A stretch of DNA of 64,000 nucleotides, taken from positions 2,046,001 through 2,110,000 of the forward strand of contig OW818662.1 of the NCBI GenBank assembly GCA_942492915.1, written 5' to 3'. Position 1 is the stretch's first letter, and each line of letters starts with the position of its first letter. Positions 27,236-34,982 of this stretch are shown in pieces. The translations under genes and the position numbers were made by a program. A model generated the notes under the pieces. It saw only the letters and a program-made list of their open reading frames with translations. It ran no database searches and was not told where the DNA came from. This stretch comes from Turneriella sp942492915. Lineage in GTDB: Bacteria; Spirochaetota; Leptospiria; Turneriellales; Turneriellaceae.

Positions 27236-27862
27236 TTAGTTTTGATACAGGAAAATCGTCGCGCCTTTTACACCCGGGATTGCACCCTTGAGCAGCACTA
27301 CGTTTTCGTCCGGCAGAATGCGGAAAATTTCGACGTTCTTCACGGTTGTGTTACGCGCGCCTTTATGCCCGGGCATTTTTTTGCCCTTCATAACTTCGCC
27401 CGGAGTCTTTCTGTTACCGATCGAACCTGGCGCACGGTGAAACTTTGAACCGTGCGTCATTCGACCGCCACCGAACCCATATCGTTTCACAACGCCGGCA
27501 AAGCCTTTACCTTTGCTGACGCCAGAGACAAAGATTTTTTCGCCTGCCGAAAAAACATCGCAGGTGATTGAATCACCGGCGAGTTTGTCCGTTGAATAAT
27601 CACGCAGCTCAATAGCTTCGCGTGAATACGCACCGGTTTTCTCTTTTGCGGCTTTTTGGTGACCTTTTGCCGATTTTGCAACCAGCTTTTCAGCCACTTT
27701 GTCAAAACCGATCTGAACGGCTGAATAGCCGTCTTTCTCTTTTGTTTTGACCTGCAGAACCGGGCACGGGCCTGCCTGTACAGCAGTGACGGCGATTTGT
27801 TCACCGGCATCACTCCAGACGCTGAGCATTCCTATTTTTTTCGCGAGCAAACCCTTTTGCAT
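27236..27862 (-). CDS. rplC: Large ribosomal subunit protein uL3
   Basis: Early 23S-binding protein reaching the peptidyl-transferase centre. Seen: the start GLLAKKIGMLSVWSDAGE, VTAVQAGPCPVLQVK, the long loop VSGVSKGKGFAGVVKRYGFG and GGRMTHGSKFHRAPGSIG, plus KKMPGHKGARNTTVKN. The Gln that is methylated in E. coli would lie in the loop region. The length is 208 residues. Confidence 0.97.
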   Translation of the reverse strand: MQKGLLAKKIGMLSVWSDAGEQIAVTAVQAGPCPVLQVKTKEKDGYSAVQIGFDKVAEKLVAKSAKGHQKAAKEKTGAYSREAIELRDYSTDKLAGDSITCDVFSAGEKIFVSGVSKGKGFAGVVKRYGFGGGRMTHGSKFHRAPGSIGNRKTPGEVMKGKKMPGHKGARNTTVKNVEIFRILPDENVVLLKGAIPGVKGATIFLYQN

Positions 27863-27898
27863 TGTACAGTCCCTTTATTGCCTTTCTTAAAACGTTAT

Positions 27899-28207
27899 TT
27901 AAGATTTAATGTAGACCATGACGCCCGCAGGAAGCTGAAGCTTCATGAGAGCATCGATGGTATCTTCTGTTGGTTCGAGTATATCGATGAGGCGCGAGTG
28001 AGTACGCATTTCGTACTGGTCGCGTGCATCTTTGTACACGAACGTTGAGCGCAGAACAGTAAACTTCTCGATCTTCGTTGGCAGTGGTACCGGACCCGCG
28101 ATTTTAGCGCGGGTTCTTTGTACCGTACCGACGATATCGCCAGTCGACTGATCAAGCAGCCGCTGGTCGAACGACTTGAGTTTAACGCGTATCTTCTGAG
28201 CGGCCAT
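27899..28207 (-). CDS. rpsJ: Small ribosomal subunit protein uS10
   Basis: 30S head protein and NusE transcription-antitermination partner. The 102-residue sequence has IRVKLKSFDQRLLDQSTGDI and TGARIAGPVPLPT in the variant form RTRAKIAGPVPLPTK, then YEMRTHSRLIDILEPTEDTI and LQLPAGVMVYIK. It follows tuf by 8 bases, so EF-Tu and the S10 cluster are one unit. Confidence 0.97.
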   Translation of the reverse strand: MAAQKIRVKLKSFDQRLLDQSTGDIVGTVQRTRAKIAGPVPLPTKIEKFTVLRSTFVYKDARDQYEMRTHSRLIDILEPTEDTIDALMKLQLPAGVMVYIKS

Positions 28208-28215
28208 TTTCGTTC

Positions 28216-29421
28216 TTACTCGAGAATCGTGCCGACAACGCCGGCGCCGATTGTACGGCCACCTTCGCGAATCGCGAAGCGCAGGCCTTCTTCCATGGCG
28301 ATCGGGCTGATGAGTTCAGCTGTGATCGTCACGTTGTCACCAGGGTTTACCATTTCAACACCCGTTGGCAGGTTAACAGTACCAGTTACGTCAGTGGTTC
28401 TAAAGTAGAACTGCGGACGGTACTTGTCGAAAAATGGAGTGTGGCGACCACCCTCGTCTTTTGTGAGAACGAGAACTTCCCCTGAGAATTTCTTGTGTGG
28501 CTTCACTGAGCCTGGCTTCACGATCACCTGACCGCGCTCTACGTCTTCTTTCTTTGTACCGCGGAGCAACAGGCCCACGTTGTCACCAGCCTGACCGAAG
28601 TCGAGCAGCTTGCGGAACATTTCGATACCGGTTACGATGGTTTTCTGTGTATCACGGATACCAACGATTTCGATTTCTTCGTTCACGTTAACTTTACCGC
28701 GCTCTACACGGCCAGTACAAACTGTACCACGGCCTGTGATTGAGAACACGTCTTCAACAGGCATAAGGAATGGCTTGTCGACAACGCGTACGGGATCTTT
28801 CACGTATGCATCGAGAGTGTCAGCGAGCTTCATGATCGCGCCTTCTCCGAGGTCACCTGCATCGCCTTCAACAGCTTTAAGAGCAGAACCTGGAACGAAA
28901 GGAATTTCGCCGCCTGGAAAACCATACTTTGTGAGCAGGTCACGAACTTCCATCTCGACGAGCTCTTGCATTTCTGCACGGTCGCCTTCTGGCAGCATGT
29001 CTACTTTGTTCAAAAAGACTACGATCTGTGGTACACCCACCTGCTTTGCGAGCAGAATGTGCTCACGCGTCTGTGGCATTGGACCGTCAACAGCAGAAAC
29101 AACGAGAATCGCTGCGTCCATCTGTGCAGCACCAGTGATCATGTTCTTCACATAGTCAGCGTGGCCCGGGCAGTCAACGTGTGCATAGTGACGGTTAGCC
29201 GTTTCGTATTCCTGGTGTGATGTTGCGATAGTGATACCGCGCGCGCGCTCTTCTGGAGCGTTATCGATTTCAGCGTATGAAACCGCTTTGTTTTTGCCGC
29301 CGAATTTTTTTGCGAGCACCGTTGTGATCGCCGCGGTCAGCGTGGTTTTACCGTGGTCAACGTGGCCGATTGTACCTACGTTTACGTGTGGTTTACTTCT
29401 GTCAAATTTCTCTTTTGCCAT
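28216..29421 (-). CDS. tuf: Elongation factor Tu
   Basis: GTPase that delivers aminoacyl-tRNA to the ribosome. The 401-residue protein has all nucleotide motifs: GHVDHGKTT (G1), RGITIATSH (switch I, G2), DCPGHADYV (G3, switch II), NKVD (G4) and SALK (G5), then domains 2 and 3. An AAGGAG ribosome-binding site lies 6 bases before the ATG. It heads the minus-strand run of ribosomal genes directly; rpsL, rpsG and fusA, which often precede tuf, are not in front of it. The 230-base leader before it appears structured. Confidence 0.98.
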   Translation of the reverse strand: MAKEKFDRSKPHVNVGTIGHVDHGKTTLTAAITTVLAKKFGGKNKAVSYAEIDNAPEERARGITIATSHQEYETANRHYAHVDCPGHADYVKNMITGAAQMDAAILVVSAVDGPMPQTREHILLAKQVGVPQIVVFLNKVDMLPEGDRAEMQELVEMEVRDLLTKYGFPGGEIPFVPGSALKAVEGDAGDLGEGAIMKLADTLDAYVKDPVRVVDKPFLMPVEDVFSITGRGTVCTGRVERGKVNVNEEIEIVGIRDTQKTIVTGIEMFRKLLDFGQAGDNVGLLLRGTKKEDVERGQVIVKPGSVKPHKKFSGEVLVLTKDEGGRHTPFFDKYRPQFYFRTTDVTGTVNLPTGVEMVNPGDNVTITAELISPIAMEEGLRFAIREGGRTIGAGVVGTILE

Positions 29422-29461
29422 TTACGTTCTCCTTAACATATTTGGCTCTGCCGCTCACGGC

Positions 29462-29495
29462 GCCTAAGTCGAATCGTCTGCGATTCGTTTTAGGC
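29462..29495 (-). other. Hairpin in the tuf leader
   Basis: Two 15-base arms (29462-29476 and 29481-29495) pair around a 4-base loop with one mismatch and one possible G-U pair. It lies 41 bases upstream of the tuf ATG on the transcribed strand. There is no U run after it in the direction of tuf, so it is not a classical terminator; it may be an RNA processing, stability or control structure. The pairing is seen in the sequence; the function is inferred. Confidence 0.55.
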
Positions 29496-29561
29496 CGTTT
29501 GGGCGACAAAGCCTCAAATCATAAAAGTTCGCACTGGTTTTGTTATCCAGGCATCTCATCA

Positions 29562-29619
29562 GCACTTGCAGGATACCAAGCGGTATTGCTGCAGGCGCCA
29601 GAGCATAGCCACCAAGTAC
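29562..29619 (-). other. Multi-stem RNA structure candidate in the tuf leader
   Basis: On the minus-strand RNA a 10-bp stem with a small internal loop (29567-29577 with 29582-29593, loop 29578-29581) is nested inside an outer pairing of about 6 bp (bases 29614-29619 with 29562-29567, one G-U). A weak 4-bp hairpin lies on the 5' side, giving a possible three-way junction. I could not match it to 5S rRNA, SRP RNA, 6S RNA or a known riboswitch. Confidence 0.4.
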
Positions 29620-29657
29620 AGGCAGTCATTTTTTGAAATTGTGTCATGGTGACAATA

Positions 29658-29685
29658 AAAATAGGATTTATGCGACAGACCGCAA
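29658..29685 (-). promoter_or_regulatory. tuf: Candidate promoter for tuf and the ribosomal operon
   Basis: On the minus strand TTGCGG (29685-29680) and TATTTT (29663-29658) are spaced by 16 bases, resembling a sigma-70 type promoter. Transcription would begin near 29650 and give a leader of about 230 bases that holds the two hairpins. The hexamers are imperfect, so the assignment is tentative. The rest of the gene-free stretch 29422-29988 holds only the leader hairpins and the monooxygenase control region. Confidence 0.35.
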
Positions 29686-29888
29686 ATTTCGCCAAAATCG
29701 GGACTCGGCGCGCTTTTACGACTTATGTCTCATGTGGGCGCGGTAAAGATGAGCAGGGTTGCCGCCTTAGTTTCGCCTGAAATCCTCATTTTGCGCGGCA
29801 TCTGTAGTACCCACGCCACGCCCTTGCGCTCTCTTTAATGCCAAAGCCTGGCGTACTCGCTGCGATTTGGCAGTTTTTACCATCTTAT

Positions 29889-29908
29889 AAGTGAGCAATT
29901 GTTCACTT
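29889..29908. promoter_or_regulatory. 20-bp near-perfect palindrome, operator candidate
   Basis: AAGTGAGCAATTGTTCACTT is symmetric except for one base pair (G/T at the fifth-from-centre position). It lies 5 bases upstream of the -35 hexamer of the promoter for the monooxygenase gene, where a dimeric regulator of the TetR or LacI type could bind. No regulator gene is adjacent. The palindrome is seen directly; its role is inferred. Confidence 0.6.
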
Positions 29909-29913
29909 TTGAG

Positions 29914-29942
29914 TTTACACGATAAATTGATCTTTATATATG
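29914..29942 (+). promoter_or_regulatory. Sigma-70 type promoter of the monooxygenase gene
   Basis: TTTACA (29914-29919) and TATATG (29937-29942) are 17 bases apart, close to the consensus. The start codon is 47 bases further on, with a strong CGGAGGA ribosome-binding site at 29979-29984. Confidence 0.65.
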
Positions 29943-29988
29943 CTGTCAACGGGCGTCGGCAGTATGCAACGCGCCACCGGAGGAAACT

Positions 29989-31461
29989 ATGGCAAAGGAA
30001 AAAAAACAGGCAGATTGCCTCGTCGCGATCGTCGGCGCGGGCTTCAGCGGACTCGGCATGGCAATTAAGCTGAAAGAGGCCGGTATCGAAGATTTCGTGA
30101 TACTCGAGACTGCCAGTGAAGTCGGTGGTACGTGGCGAGACAGCAAATACCCCGGCGCGGCCGTTGACGTTCCGAATCATCTTTATTCTTACTCGTTTGA
30201 ACAGGGCTCAGGCTGGTCGCGTATGTTCGCGAAGGCCGAAGAGATTCAGAACTACATCGTGCATACGGCCGACAAGTACAACCTCAGAGGTAAAATCAGA
30301 TTCAATACGAAAATTACCGCCGCGCGCTTCGATGAGAAAAACGGCTTCTGGGTGGCGACCACCGCGACCGGCGAGACGCTGACCGCACGCTTTGTCGTCA
30401 GCGCGATTGGCCCGTTTGCGGCGGCGAGCTTGCCTGCGGTACCGGGCATCGACTTATTTAAGGGAGAAACTGCACACACCGCGAGCTGGCCGAAGGGTCT
30501 CGACCTCAAAGGCAAACGCGTCGCCGTCGTTGGTAGCGGAGCGAGTGCGATTCAGGTTGTGCCTGCAATCGCGCCAATCGTCAAAGAACTCAAGGTTTTT
30601 CAACGCACACCGTCATGGATTGTACCCAAAGCAGACTATGAATACAGCGAGATGGAAAAGAAAATTTACGAATACCTGCCCATCACGCAAAAGATTCGCC
30701 GTGCCGCGATTTTCGGCATCACCGAGCTGCTCGCCACCGCAATCGTCTGGGACACACCGATGACGACGCTGCTTGAGAAGATCTGCAAGCGCACTATCGA
30801 GCGCGAGATTCAAGACCCCGAACTTCGCCGTAAAGTGACGCCCAACTACCGTCTCGGCCGCACACGCATGCTCATCTCAAACGATTGGTACCCTGCCCTC
30901 GCGAGACCTAACGTCGAACTCGTCGACCACGGTGTCGACGCGATCACTGCGAAAGGCCTCGTGGCCAACGGCAAAGAGCATGAAGTCGACGTTATTGTCT
31001 GGGCGACTGGTTATAAATCACCCTCGCAGGGATTTCCGTTTCCGCTCACAGGTATTGGTGGCCGCGATCTCAACACATACTGGCAAGACGGCGCAAAAGC
31101 ATACCGCGGCGTGAGCATTGCGGGCTTTCCCAACCTGTTCACGCTGATGGGCCCGAACACCGGCCCTGGGCACACCTCGGTACTCGTCTATACCGAAGCG
31201 CAGATGGATTATGCGCGCCAGGCGATTGAGGCCTGCACCAAAGCCAACATCAAGAGCGTCACCGTGCGCGAAGAAAGGCAAGATGAATTCAACCGCGAGC
31301 TCGTCGAAAAAATGAAGAAGACCACATGGGGCGGCGGCGGCAACAGCTGGTATTACACCAAAGACGGGCGCAATACCACGCTGTACCCGGGGTTCGCGAC
31401 CGAATATGTGATGAGCGTGCGCAAGTTCGATCTCGGTGACTACAGCGTACAGCGCGCATAG
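29989..31461 (+). CDS. Flavin-containing monooxygenase, Baeyer-Villiger type
   Basis: A class B flavoprotein monooxygenase that uses NADPH and oxygen, probably to insert oxygen next to a carbonyl or oxidise a heteroatom; the substrate is unknown. The 490-residue protein has an FAD Rossmann motif (GAGFSGLG, residues 16-23), GGTWR at 46-50, the fingerprint FKGETAHTASWP (157-168), which matches the FxGxxxHxxxW[P/D] motif of Baeyer-Villiger enzymes, and an NADPH motif GSGASA (182-187). A later ATGY segment (VIVWATGYKSP) is typical. The start is fixed by a GGAGGA site 5 bases before the ATG. It has its own promoter with an adjacent palindrome, and no alcohol dehydrogenase, esterase or regulator beside it. 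Confidence 0.9.
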   Translation: MAKEKKQADCLVAIVGAGFSGLGMAIKLKEAGIEDFVILETASEVGGTWRDSKYPGAAVDVPNHLYSYSFEQGSGWSRMFAKAEEIQNYIVHTADKYNLRGKIRFNTKITAARFDEKNGFWVATTATGETLTARFVVSAIGPFAAASLPAVPGIDLFKGETAHTASWPKGLDLKGKRVAVVGSGASAIQVVPAIAPIVKELKVFQRTPSWIVPKADYEYSEMEKKIYEYLPITQKIRRAAIFGITELLATAIVWDTPMTTLLEKICKRTIEREIQDPELRRKVTPNYRLGRTRMLISNDWYPALARPNVELVDHGVDAITAKGLVANGKEHEVDVIVWATGYKSPSQGFPFPLTGIGGRDLNTYWQDGAKAYRGVSIAGFPNLFTLMGPNTGPGHTSVLVYTEAQMDYARQAIEACTKANIKSVTVREERQDEFNRELVEKMKKTTWGGGGNSWYYTKDGRNTTLYPGFATEYVMSVRKFDLGDYSVQRA

Positions 31462-31476
31462 CTCTGGCGAAAGGCT

Positions 31477-31510
31477 GGCCGGCGAGCAGACAGAAATGCG
31501 CTTGCCGGGC
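31477..31510 (+). terminator. Weak hairpin after the monooxygenase gene
   Basis: Eleven-base GC-rich arms (31477-31487 and 31500-31510, one mismatch, one G-U) around a 12-base loop, 15 bases past the stop codon. There is no U run, so it may act in mRNA stability or factor-dependent ending rather than intrinsic termination. Confidence 0.3.
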
Positions 31511-31536
31511 GCTTAGGCACCGGCGATGCGAACGCG

Positions 31537-32655
31537 ATGCTGAGGCGGATTTATTTTTGTGCCGGTGTATTCATGCTGTGCGCGGCGGATGTAAGCGCTG
31601 AAGTAAATGGCGCTGTTTCGACTCAGATGCCCGCTGTGCAGAAGCCCGCGGTCAAACTGGGTGTCTTTATCGATACGTATTACGCGACCAGCGCATACCG
31701 ACCCGCCTCGCGTGACAGGCAATACCTCACACAGATTGCCCGCGATCGCGAATTCAACATCAACCTCGCGCACCTCGAAGCGGCCGTCGATGAACAGCGC
31801 GTGCGAGGCCGTCTTGCGGTGCATTTTGGCACCTCGGTGAATGCCAACTACCAGAACGAAACAACGACAGAGCGCTATTCGAACCAGCTCTCGCACCGCA
31901 ATCTGCAAGAGGCTTACGTTGGGTATAAGCTGTTCGACCGCCTCTGGCTAGACGCCGGCGTTTTTTTTGGCCACATCGGTGTTGAAAGCTGGATATCCCA
32001 CTCAAACTGGAACTACACACGTGCGCTCATGGCCGAAAACACCCCCTACTATGCCACGGGCGCAAGGCTCAGCTATGCCGCGACGAGCGCGCTTAACCTG
32101 CAGCTTATCGTGATGAATGGCTGGCAGGTGATAACGCCGACCAACCGCGACAAGAGTCTTGGCACACAGGTATCGTATGAATTCGGCCCGGCTTTCAAGA
32201 TTATCCACAATGCGTTCGCAGGCAATGCCGCGCCAGACGACACAACGACACAATACCGCCTTTACAGTAACCTGATTCTGCAATTTGCCCCGCTCAGCTT
32301 CTTGCAGTTCGCGCTATCGGCAGACGCCGGGGCGCAGCAGAATGCCTCGAACAGCGCCTACCGCCACTGGTACACCGGCGCGCTGCACGCGCGCTGGCTT
32401 TTTGCGCGCGAATGGAGCGCCGCAATGCGCCTCGAATACCTGCTCGACCCCGATCAGGTATTGATTACCACGGGGACGCCAAACGGCTTTCAGGTCGCGG
32501 GTCTTACCACGACATTGAACTATCAGCCCGAAGAATATATGCTCCTGCGTCTCGAATACCGCAATTTCGTGAGCCGCGATGGTATATACCGCTTCAGCGA
32601 TGGCGACCGCGCTCACGAACATATCGTCGCCGCGGCGATGAGCCTGAAGCTCTGA
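31537..32655 (+). CDS. Outer-membrane beta-barrel porin, OmpL-like (bbp2 type)
   Basis: A 372-residue exported beta-barrel. The signal peptide is LRRIYFCAGVFMLCAADVSA (cleavage near residue 21). The mature protein alternates amphipathic strands; the motif region DRLWLDAGVFFGHIGVESW followed by SNWNYTRALMAENTPYYATG is characteristic of the putative beta-barrel porin-2 (OmpL-like) family. The last residue is Leu after MSLK rather than Phe. Substrate preference cannot be told. It lies 76 bases after the monooxygenase gene and could be co-transcribed; a link with uptake of the monooxygenase substrate is only a guess. Confidence 0.82.
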   Translation: MLRRIYFCAGVFMLCAADVSAEVNGAVSTQMPAVQKPAVKLGVFIDTYYATSAYRPASRDRQYLTQIARDREFNINLAHLEAAVDEQRVRGRLAVHFGTSVNANYQNETTTERYSNQLSHRNLQEAYVGYKLFDRLWLDAGVFFGHIGVESWISHSNWNYTRALMAENTPYYATGARLSYAATSALNLQLIVMNGWQVITPTNRDKSLGTQVSYEFGPAFKIIHNAFAGNAAPDDTTTQYRLYSNLILQFAPLSFLQFALSADAGAQQNASNSAYRHWYTGALHARWLFAREWSAAMRLEYLLDPDQVLITTGTPNGFQVAGLTTTLNYQPEEYMLLRLEYRNFVSRDGIYRFSDGDRAHEHIVAAAMSLKL

Positions 32656-32700
32656 AATTATTTGCGCTACCCGATGCGAGCTCTGTAAAAACGGTTACGG

Positions 32701-33603
32701 TCAGTCTTTCCAATCTAGAATCTGGCCAGTGTTGCCGTCGGTATCTGTCACACCGTCGCGCGAAATCTGGCGCAAAACGATGTCTCCGTCGAGAATAGTT
32801 TCTGCGCATCGGGCGCTATCATTTCCAGCACAGCCGTCGGACGATTTTTTATAAGAAAACTCGATGCGTATGATGCCTGGCTCTTTTTTCCAGGTACCGC
32901 TCACGATCGGCTGTTCGAGCTGGCAGCCGAAACAAAGATCTCCAGCAACCGTGTAGTCGGCTCTGAGATGAAATTGCCGCCCCGACGAAAAACGTATCAC
33001 CGCTTCGCTGAATGGTTCGAGCAACGCGGCAGCGAGCGCACCTTGCATCGGTACAAGACTAATCTCGGTGAGACAGGTATCCTTATGCTGTGACCCCGGA
33101 TAAACCTTGTCGATCGTGAGTTCCAGGGAATCCGTTTCGAACGCCTGCGCAAATTCTACCTGTTGCATTTCAGCTGTGTCGCGCAGGGTTATGTTGGTCA
33201 GCCATTTGCCCGCCTTCACTTTCAGCTGCCACACGCGCCCGTTTCTCAGATAATAACCGGCAGAACCAAAGCCATTGCGAATATAGAGTTTCTGGAAACG
33301 CACAAGAGCCGACTTGCCGTTTTTTTTGTCGGTAAACGCCAGCTTAATTTTCTGACCCTCGCCATTGCCGGGTACGCCTTCGCACCAGCTTTCAAGCGTG
33401 CCATCCCTGAGGTTTGCTGCAGCATGGCGACCTGCATTCTTGCCGTCAAAGAGCACCGACGTCGCCTCGATTCTCAACTCCGCATTTGCGGCATCTATCA
33501 CCGTGGGTTTCCCGCACGCACCCGCGCTGAGAAATGCCAGCGATAACAGAGACAAACCACGCCAACTCAAATTTAGTACCCTAAACATAGAGATTGACAC
33601 CAT
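32701..33603 (-). CDS. Lipoprotein with a NADase-type glycan-binding (discoidin-like) domain
   Basis: A 300-residue secreted protein. The signal segment LSLLSLAFLSAGAC ends in a spirochaetal lipobox (Cys30 if the ATG at 33603 is used; an ATG five codons later, at 33588, would also give a normal signal). Residues about 45-180 contain ATSVLFDGKNAGRHAAANLR, DGTLESWCEGVPGNGEGQKI and IYIRNGFG-like (LYIRNGFGSAGYYLRNGRV), which resemble the glycan-binding domain found with NADase-related and other Leptospira lipoproteins. The C-terminal part has three Cys pairs (CFGC and others) and a short beta-rich domain. It probably sits at the cell surface. Divergent from the next gene across 53 bases. Confidence 0.7.
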   Translation of the reverse strand: MVSISMFRVLNLSWRGLSLLSLAFLSAGACGKPTVIDAANAELRIEATSVLFDGKNAGRHAAANLRDGTLESWCEGVPGNGEGQKIKLAFTDKKNGKSALVRFQKLYIRNGFGSAGYYLRNGRVWQLKVKAGKWLTNITLRDTAEMQQVEFAQAFETDSLELTIDKVYPGSQHKDTCLTEISLVPMQGALAAALLEPFSEAVIRFSSGRQFHLRADYTVAGDLCFGCQLEQPIVSGTWKKEPGIIRIEFSYKKSSDGCAGNDSARCAETILDGDIVLRQISRDGVTDTDGNTGQILDWKD

Positions 33604-33624
33604 TTCCGGATTAATCGATATGTA
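33594..33624 (+). promoter_or_regulatory. Candidate promoter for the gene at 33657
   Basis: A perfect -35 hexamer TTGACA (33594-33599) is followed by GATATG at 17 bases or TATGTA at 19 bases. Two ATCGAT boxes (33614-33619 and 33626-33631), six bases apart, overlap or follow the -10 region and could be an operator. The -35 overlaps the 5' end of the divergent lipoprotein gene. Confidence 0.45.
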
Positions 33625-33656
33625 AATCGATAATTACTCTTTCGACAGGAGGATCT

Positions 33657-34085
33657 ATGAAAATTTCTCGATTTGCTCTCGCAGCGTGTCTTGCGGTGGC
33701 CGCGATCAGCGCCGCGCCCAAGGCAGTAAAACCCAAGAATTTTGCTGACATCTTCGGCAAAACCTGGAGTCTCGAAAAGGTCATTTACAAGGGTAAAAAC
33801 ATGACTGCTGCCATGAATGGCCGCATGACCGGTGGCGTACTGGTCTATACTTTTACAGAAAATGGCGCTATGACAACCACCGAACCTGATATGACAGCAG
33901 TCGATTGGAAGTTCAACGAAAAAGGACTGAACATCCACACCGTACAAGCCCCCACTCCGGAAACGCCCGCAGGCGCCCAGGGACCACAGGCAACTGTCTT
34001 CTATCTGATCAAAAAACTGACTAAAGACACTCTGGTGCTCGACCAACCGGGCATGAAGATGACGCTGACTTTCAAGGCCAAATAA
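33657..34085 (+). CDS. Small secreted beta-rich protein (lipocalin-like/META-like)
   Basis: A 142-residue protein with a signal peptide (ISRFALAACLAVAAISA, cleavage near residue 19) and a beta-rich body: FGKTWSLEKVIYKGKNMTAA, LVYTFTENGAMTTTEPD, FYLIKKLTKDTLVLDQPG and a final MKMTLTFKAK strand. The pattern of a folded seven- or eight-strand barrel measuring a 'loss of function' term (KTWxLxK start, LTFK end) resembles META or lipocalin-like domains of exported proteins, but the match is weak. A strong AGGAGG site precedes the ATG. It is followed by a hairpin and then the flagellar operon, to which it need not be related. Confidence 0.72.
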   Translation: MKISRFALAACLAVAAISAAPKAVKPKNFADIFGKTWSLEKVIYKGKNMTAAMNGRMTGGVLVYTFTENGAMTTTEPDMTAVDWKFNEKGLNIHTVQAPTPETPAGAQGPQATVFYLIKKLTKDTLVLDQPGMKMTLTFKAK

Positions 34086-34097
34086 ACGCTGAAATAG

Positions 34098-34114
34098 CCG
34101 CCGCAACGCGGCGG
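34098..34114 (+). terminator. Hairpin before the flagellar operon
   Basis: A perfect 7-bp GC stem (34098-34104 with 34108-34114) with a 3-base loop, extendable by further pairs across one mismatch. It lies 13 bases after the stop of the secreted protein and 51 before flgG. No clear U run follows, so termination is plausible but not certain. Confidence 0.45.
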
Positions 34115-34164
34115 TTATCTCAAAATTCACTACCCCTTTCGCCAAAAACGGCCGAAAAACGGGT

Positions 34165-34965
34165 ATGGTACGCTCTCTCTGGACTTCTGCTACGGGCATG
34201 ATCGCTCAGCAGTTTCATATGGATACAATCTCGCACAACCTCTCGAACGTCAACACGACAGGTTATAAGAAGAATCGTGTGGATTTCGAAGATCTTCTTT
34301 ATCAACACCAGGTACTCGCAGGTACACCCTCGACTTCTGTTTCTGAAATACCCGTCGGCGTGAACGTCGGTGTGGGTGTGCGCCCCGCTGCCACACAGAA
34401 ACTTTTTCAGATGGGGTCATTACAATCAACCGGGCATAAACTTGACATGGCAATTTCATCTGATGTCGGTTTCTTCAAAATTCTGATGCCCGATGGCACC
34501 TTTGGCTACCAGCGTAACGGCGATTTTAAAATCGACTCCCGCCGGCAGGTGCTGCAGTCTGACGGCTACACGCTTGAGCCGCCTCTGGTGATTCCGCCTG
34601 ACGGTCTCATTGAGACGCTTACCATCAACGAACAGGGTGAAGTGCGCATTCAGATCGGTGACGACCAGATACCACGCCAGATCGGTCAGGTTGAACTCTA
34701 TCGTTTCGTCAACCCGGCAGGCCTCAAGGCCGTCGGCAAGAACCTCTACAAAGAATCGCCTGCAAGCGGCCCTGAAATTCCCGGCACACCGGGCCTCGGC
34801 GGCTTCGGCGGTATTCTGCAGGGTTTTCTCGAAATGTCGAACGTGAACCTCGCCGAAGAGATGGTCAACATGATCGTCGCTCAGCGCGCGTACGAAGCCA
34901 ACTCGAAATCGATTCAGACATCTGACAGCATGCTGTCTACGGCTATTCAACTCAAGCGCGGGTAA
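34165..34965 (+). CDS. flgG: Flagellar distal-rod protein FlgG
   Basis: Forms the distal rod of the flagellum. The 266-residue protein has the classical N-terminal motif WTSATGMIAQQFHMDTISHN followed by LSNVNTTGYKKNRVDFEDL, and the C-terminal FLEMSNVNLAEEMVNMIVAQ and RAYEANSKSIQTSDSMLSTA, the paired coiled-coil ends of axial proteins. The middle VGVGVRPAATQKLFQMGSLQ is typical of FlgG rather than FlgF. It opens the flgG-flgA-flgH-flgI-flgJ operon. No strong ribosome-binding site is visible. In spirochaetes the rod supports periplasmic flagella. Confidence 0.96.
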   Translation: MVRSLWTSATGMIAQQFHMDTISHNLSNVNTTGYKKNRVDFEDLLYQHQVLAGTPSTSVSEIPVGVNVGVGVRPAATQKLFQMGSLQSTGHKLDMAISSDVGFFKILMPDGTFGYQRNGDFKIDSRRQVLQSDGYTLEPPLVIPPDGLIETLTINEQGEVRIQIGDDQIPRQIGQVELYRFVNPAGLKAVGKNLYKESPASGPEIPGTPGLGGFGGILQGFLEMSNVNLAEEMVNMIVAQRAYEANSKSIQTSDSMLSTAIQLKRG

Positions 34966-34982
34966 TAGATAAGGCGGATTGA

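Noticed and set aside
29521..29575. Similarity to hammerhead (CTGATGAG) or TPP-riboswitch (CTGGATAAC) core motifs
   Set aside because: The stems and conserved second cores needed for either RNA are absent, and tuf is not a thiamine gene.
29521..29620. 5S rRNA or SRP RNA resemblance on the minus strand
   Set aside because: A short TTGGTGGCTATGCTCTGGCG stretch recalls a 5S start, but the conserved 5S loop segments and the 3' pairing are missing, and no SRP loop is present.
29767..29883. 38-codon ORF on the minus strand reading MVKTAKSQRVRQALALKRAQ
   Set aside because: No ribosome-binding site or family match. It could be a remnant of a regulator next to the palindrome, but this cannot be supported.
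29889..29908. Lac-operator identity of the palindrome
   Set aside because: The resemblance to GTGAGC...TTCAC is limited and no LacI-type gene is present.
34141..34160. Flagellar sigma-28 promoter upstream of flgG
   Set aside because: GCCGAAAA resembles the -10 but there is no TAAA at the right distance and it is too close to the start codon.
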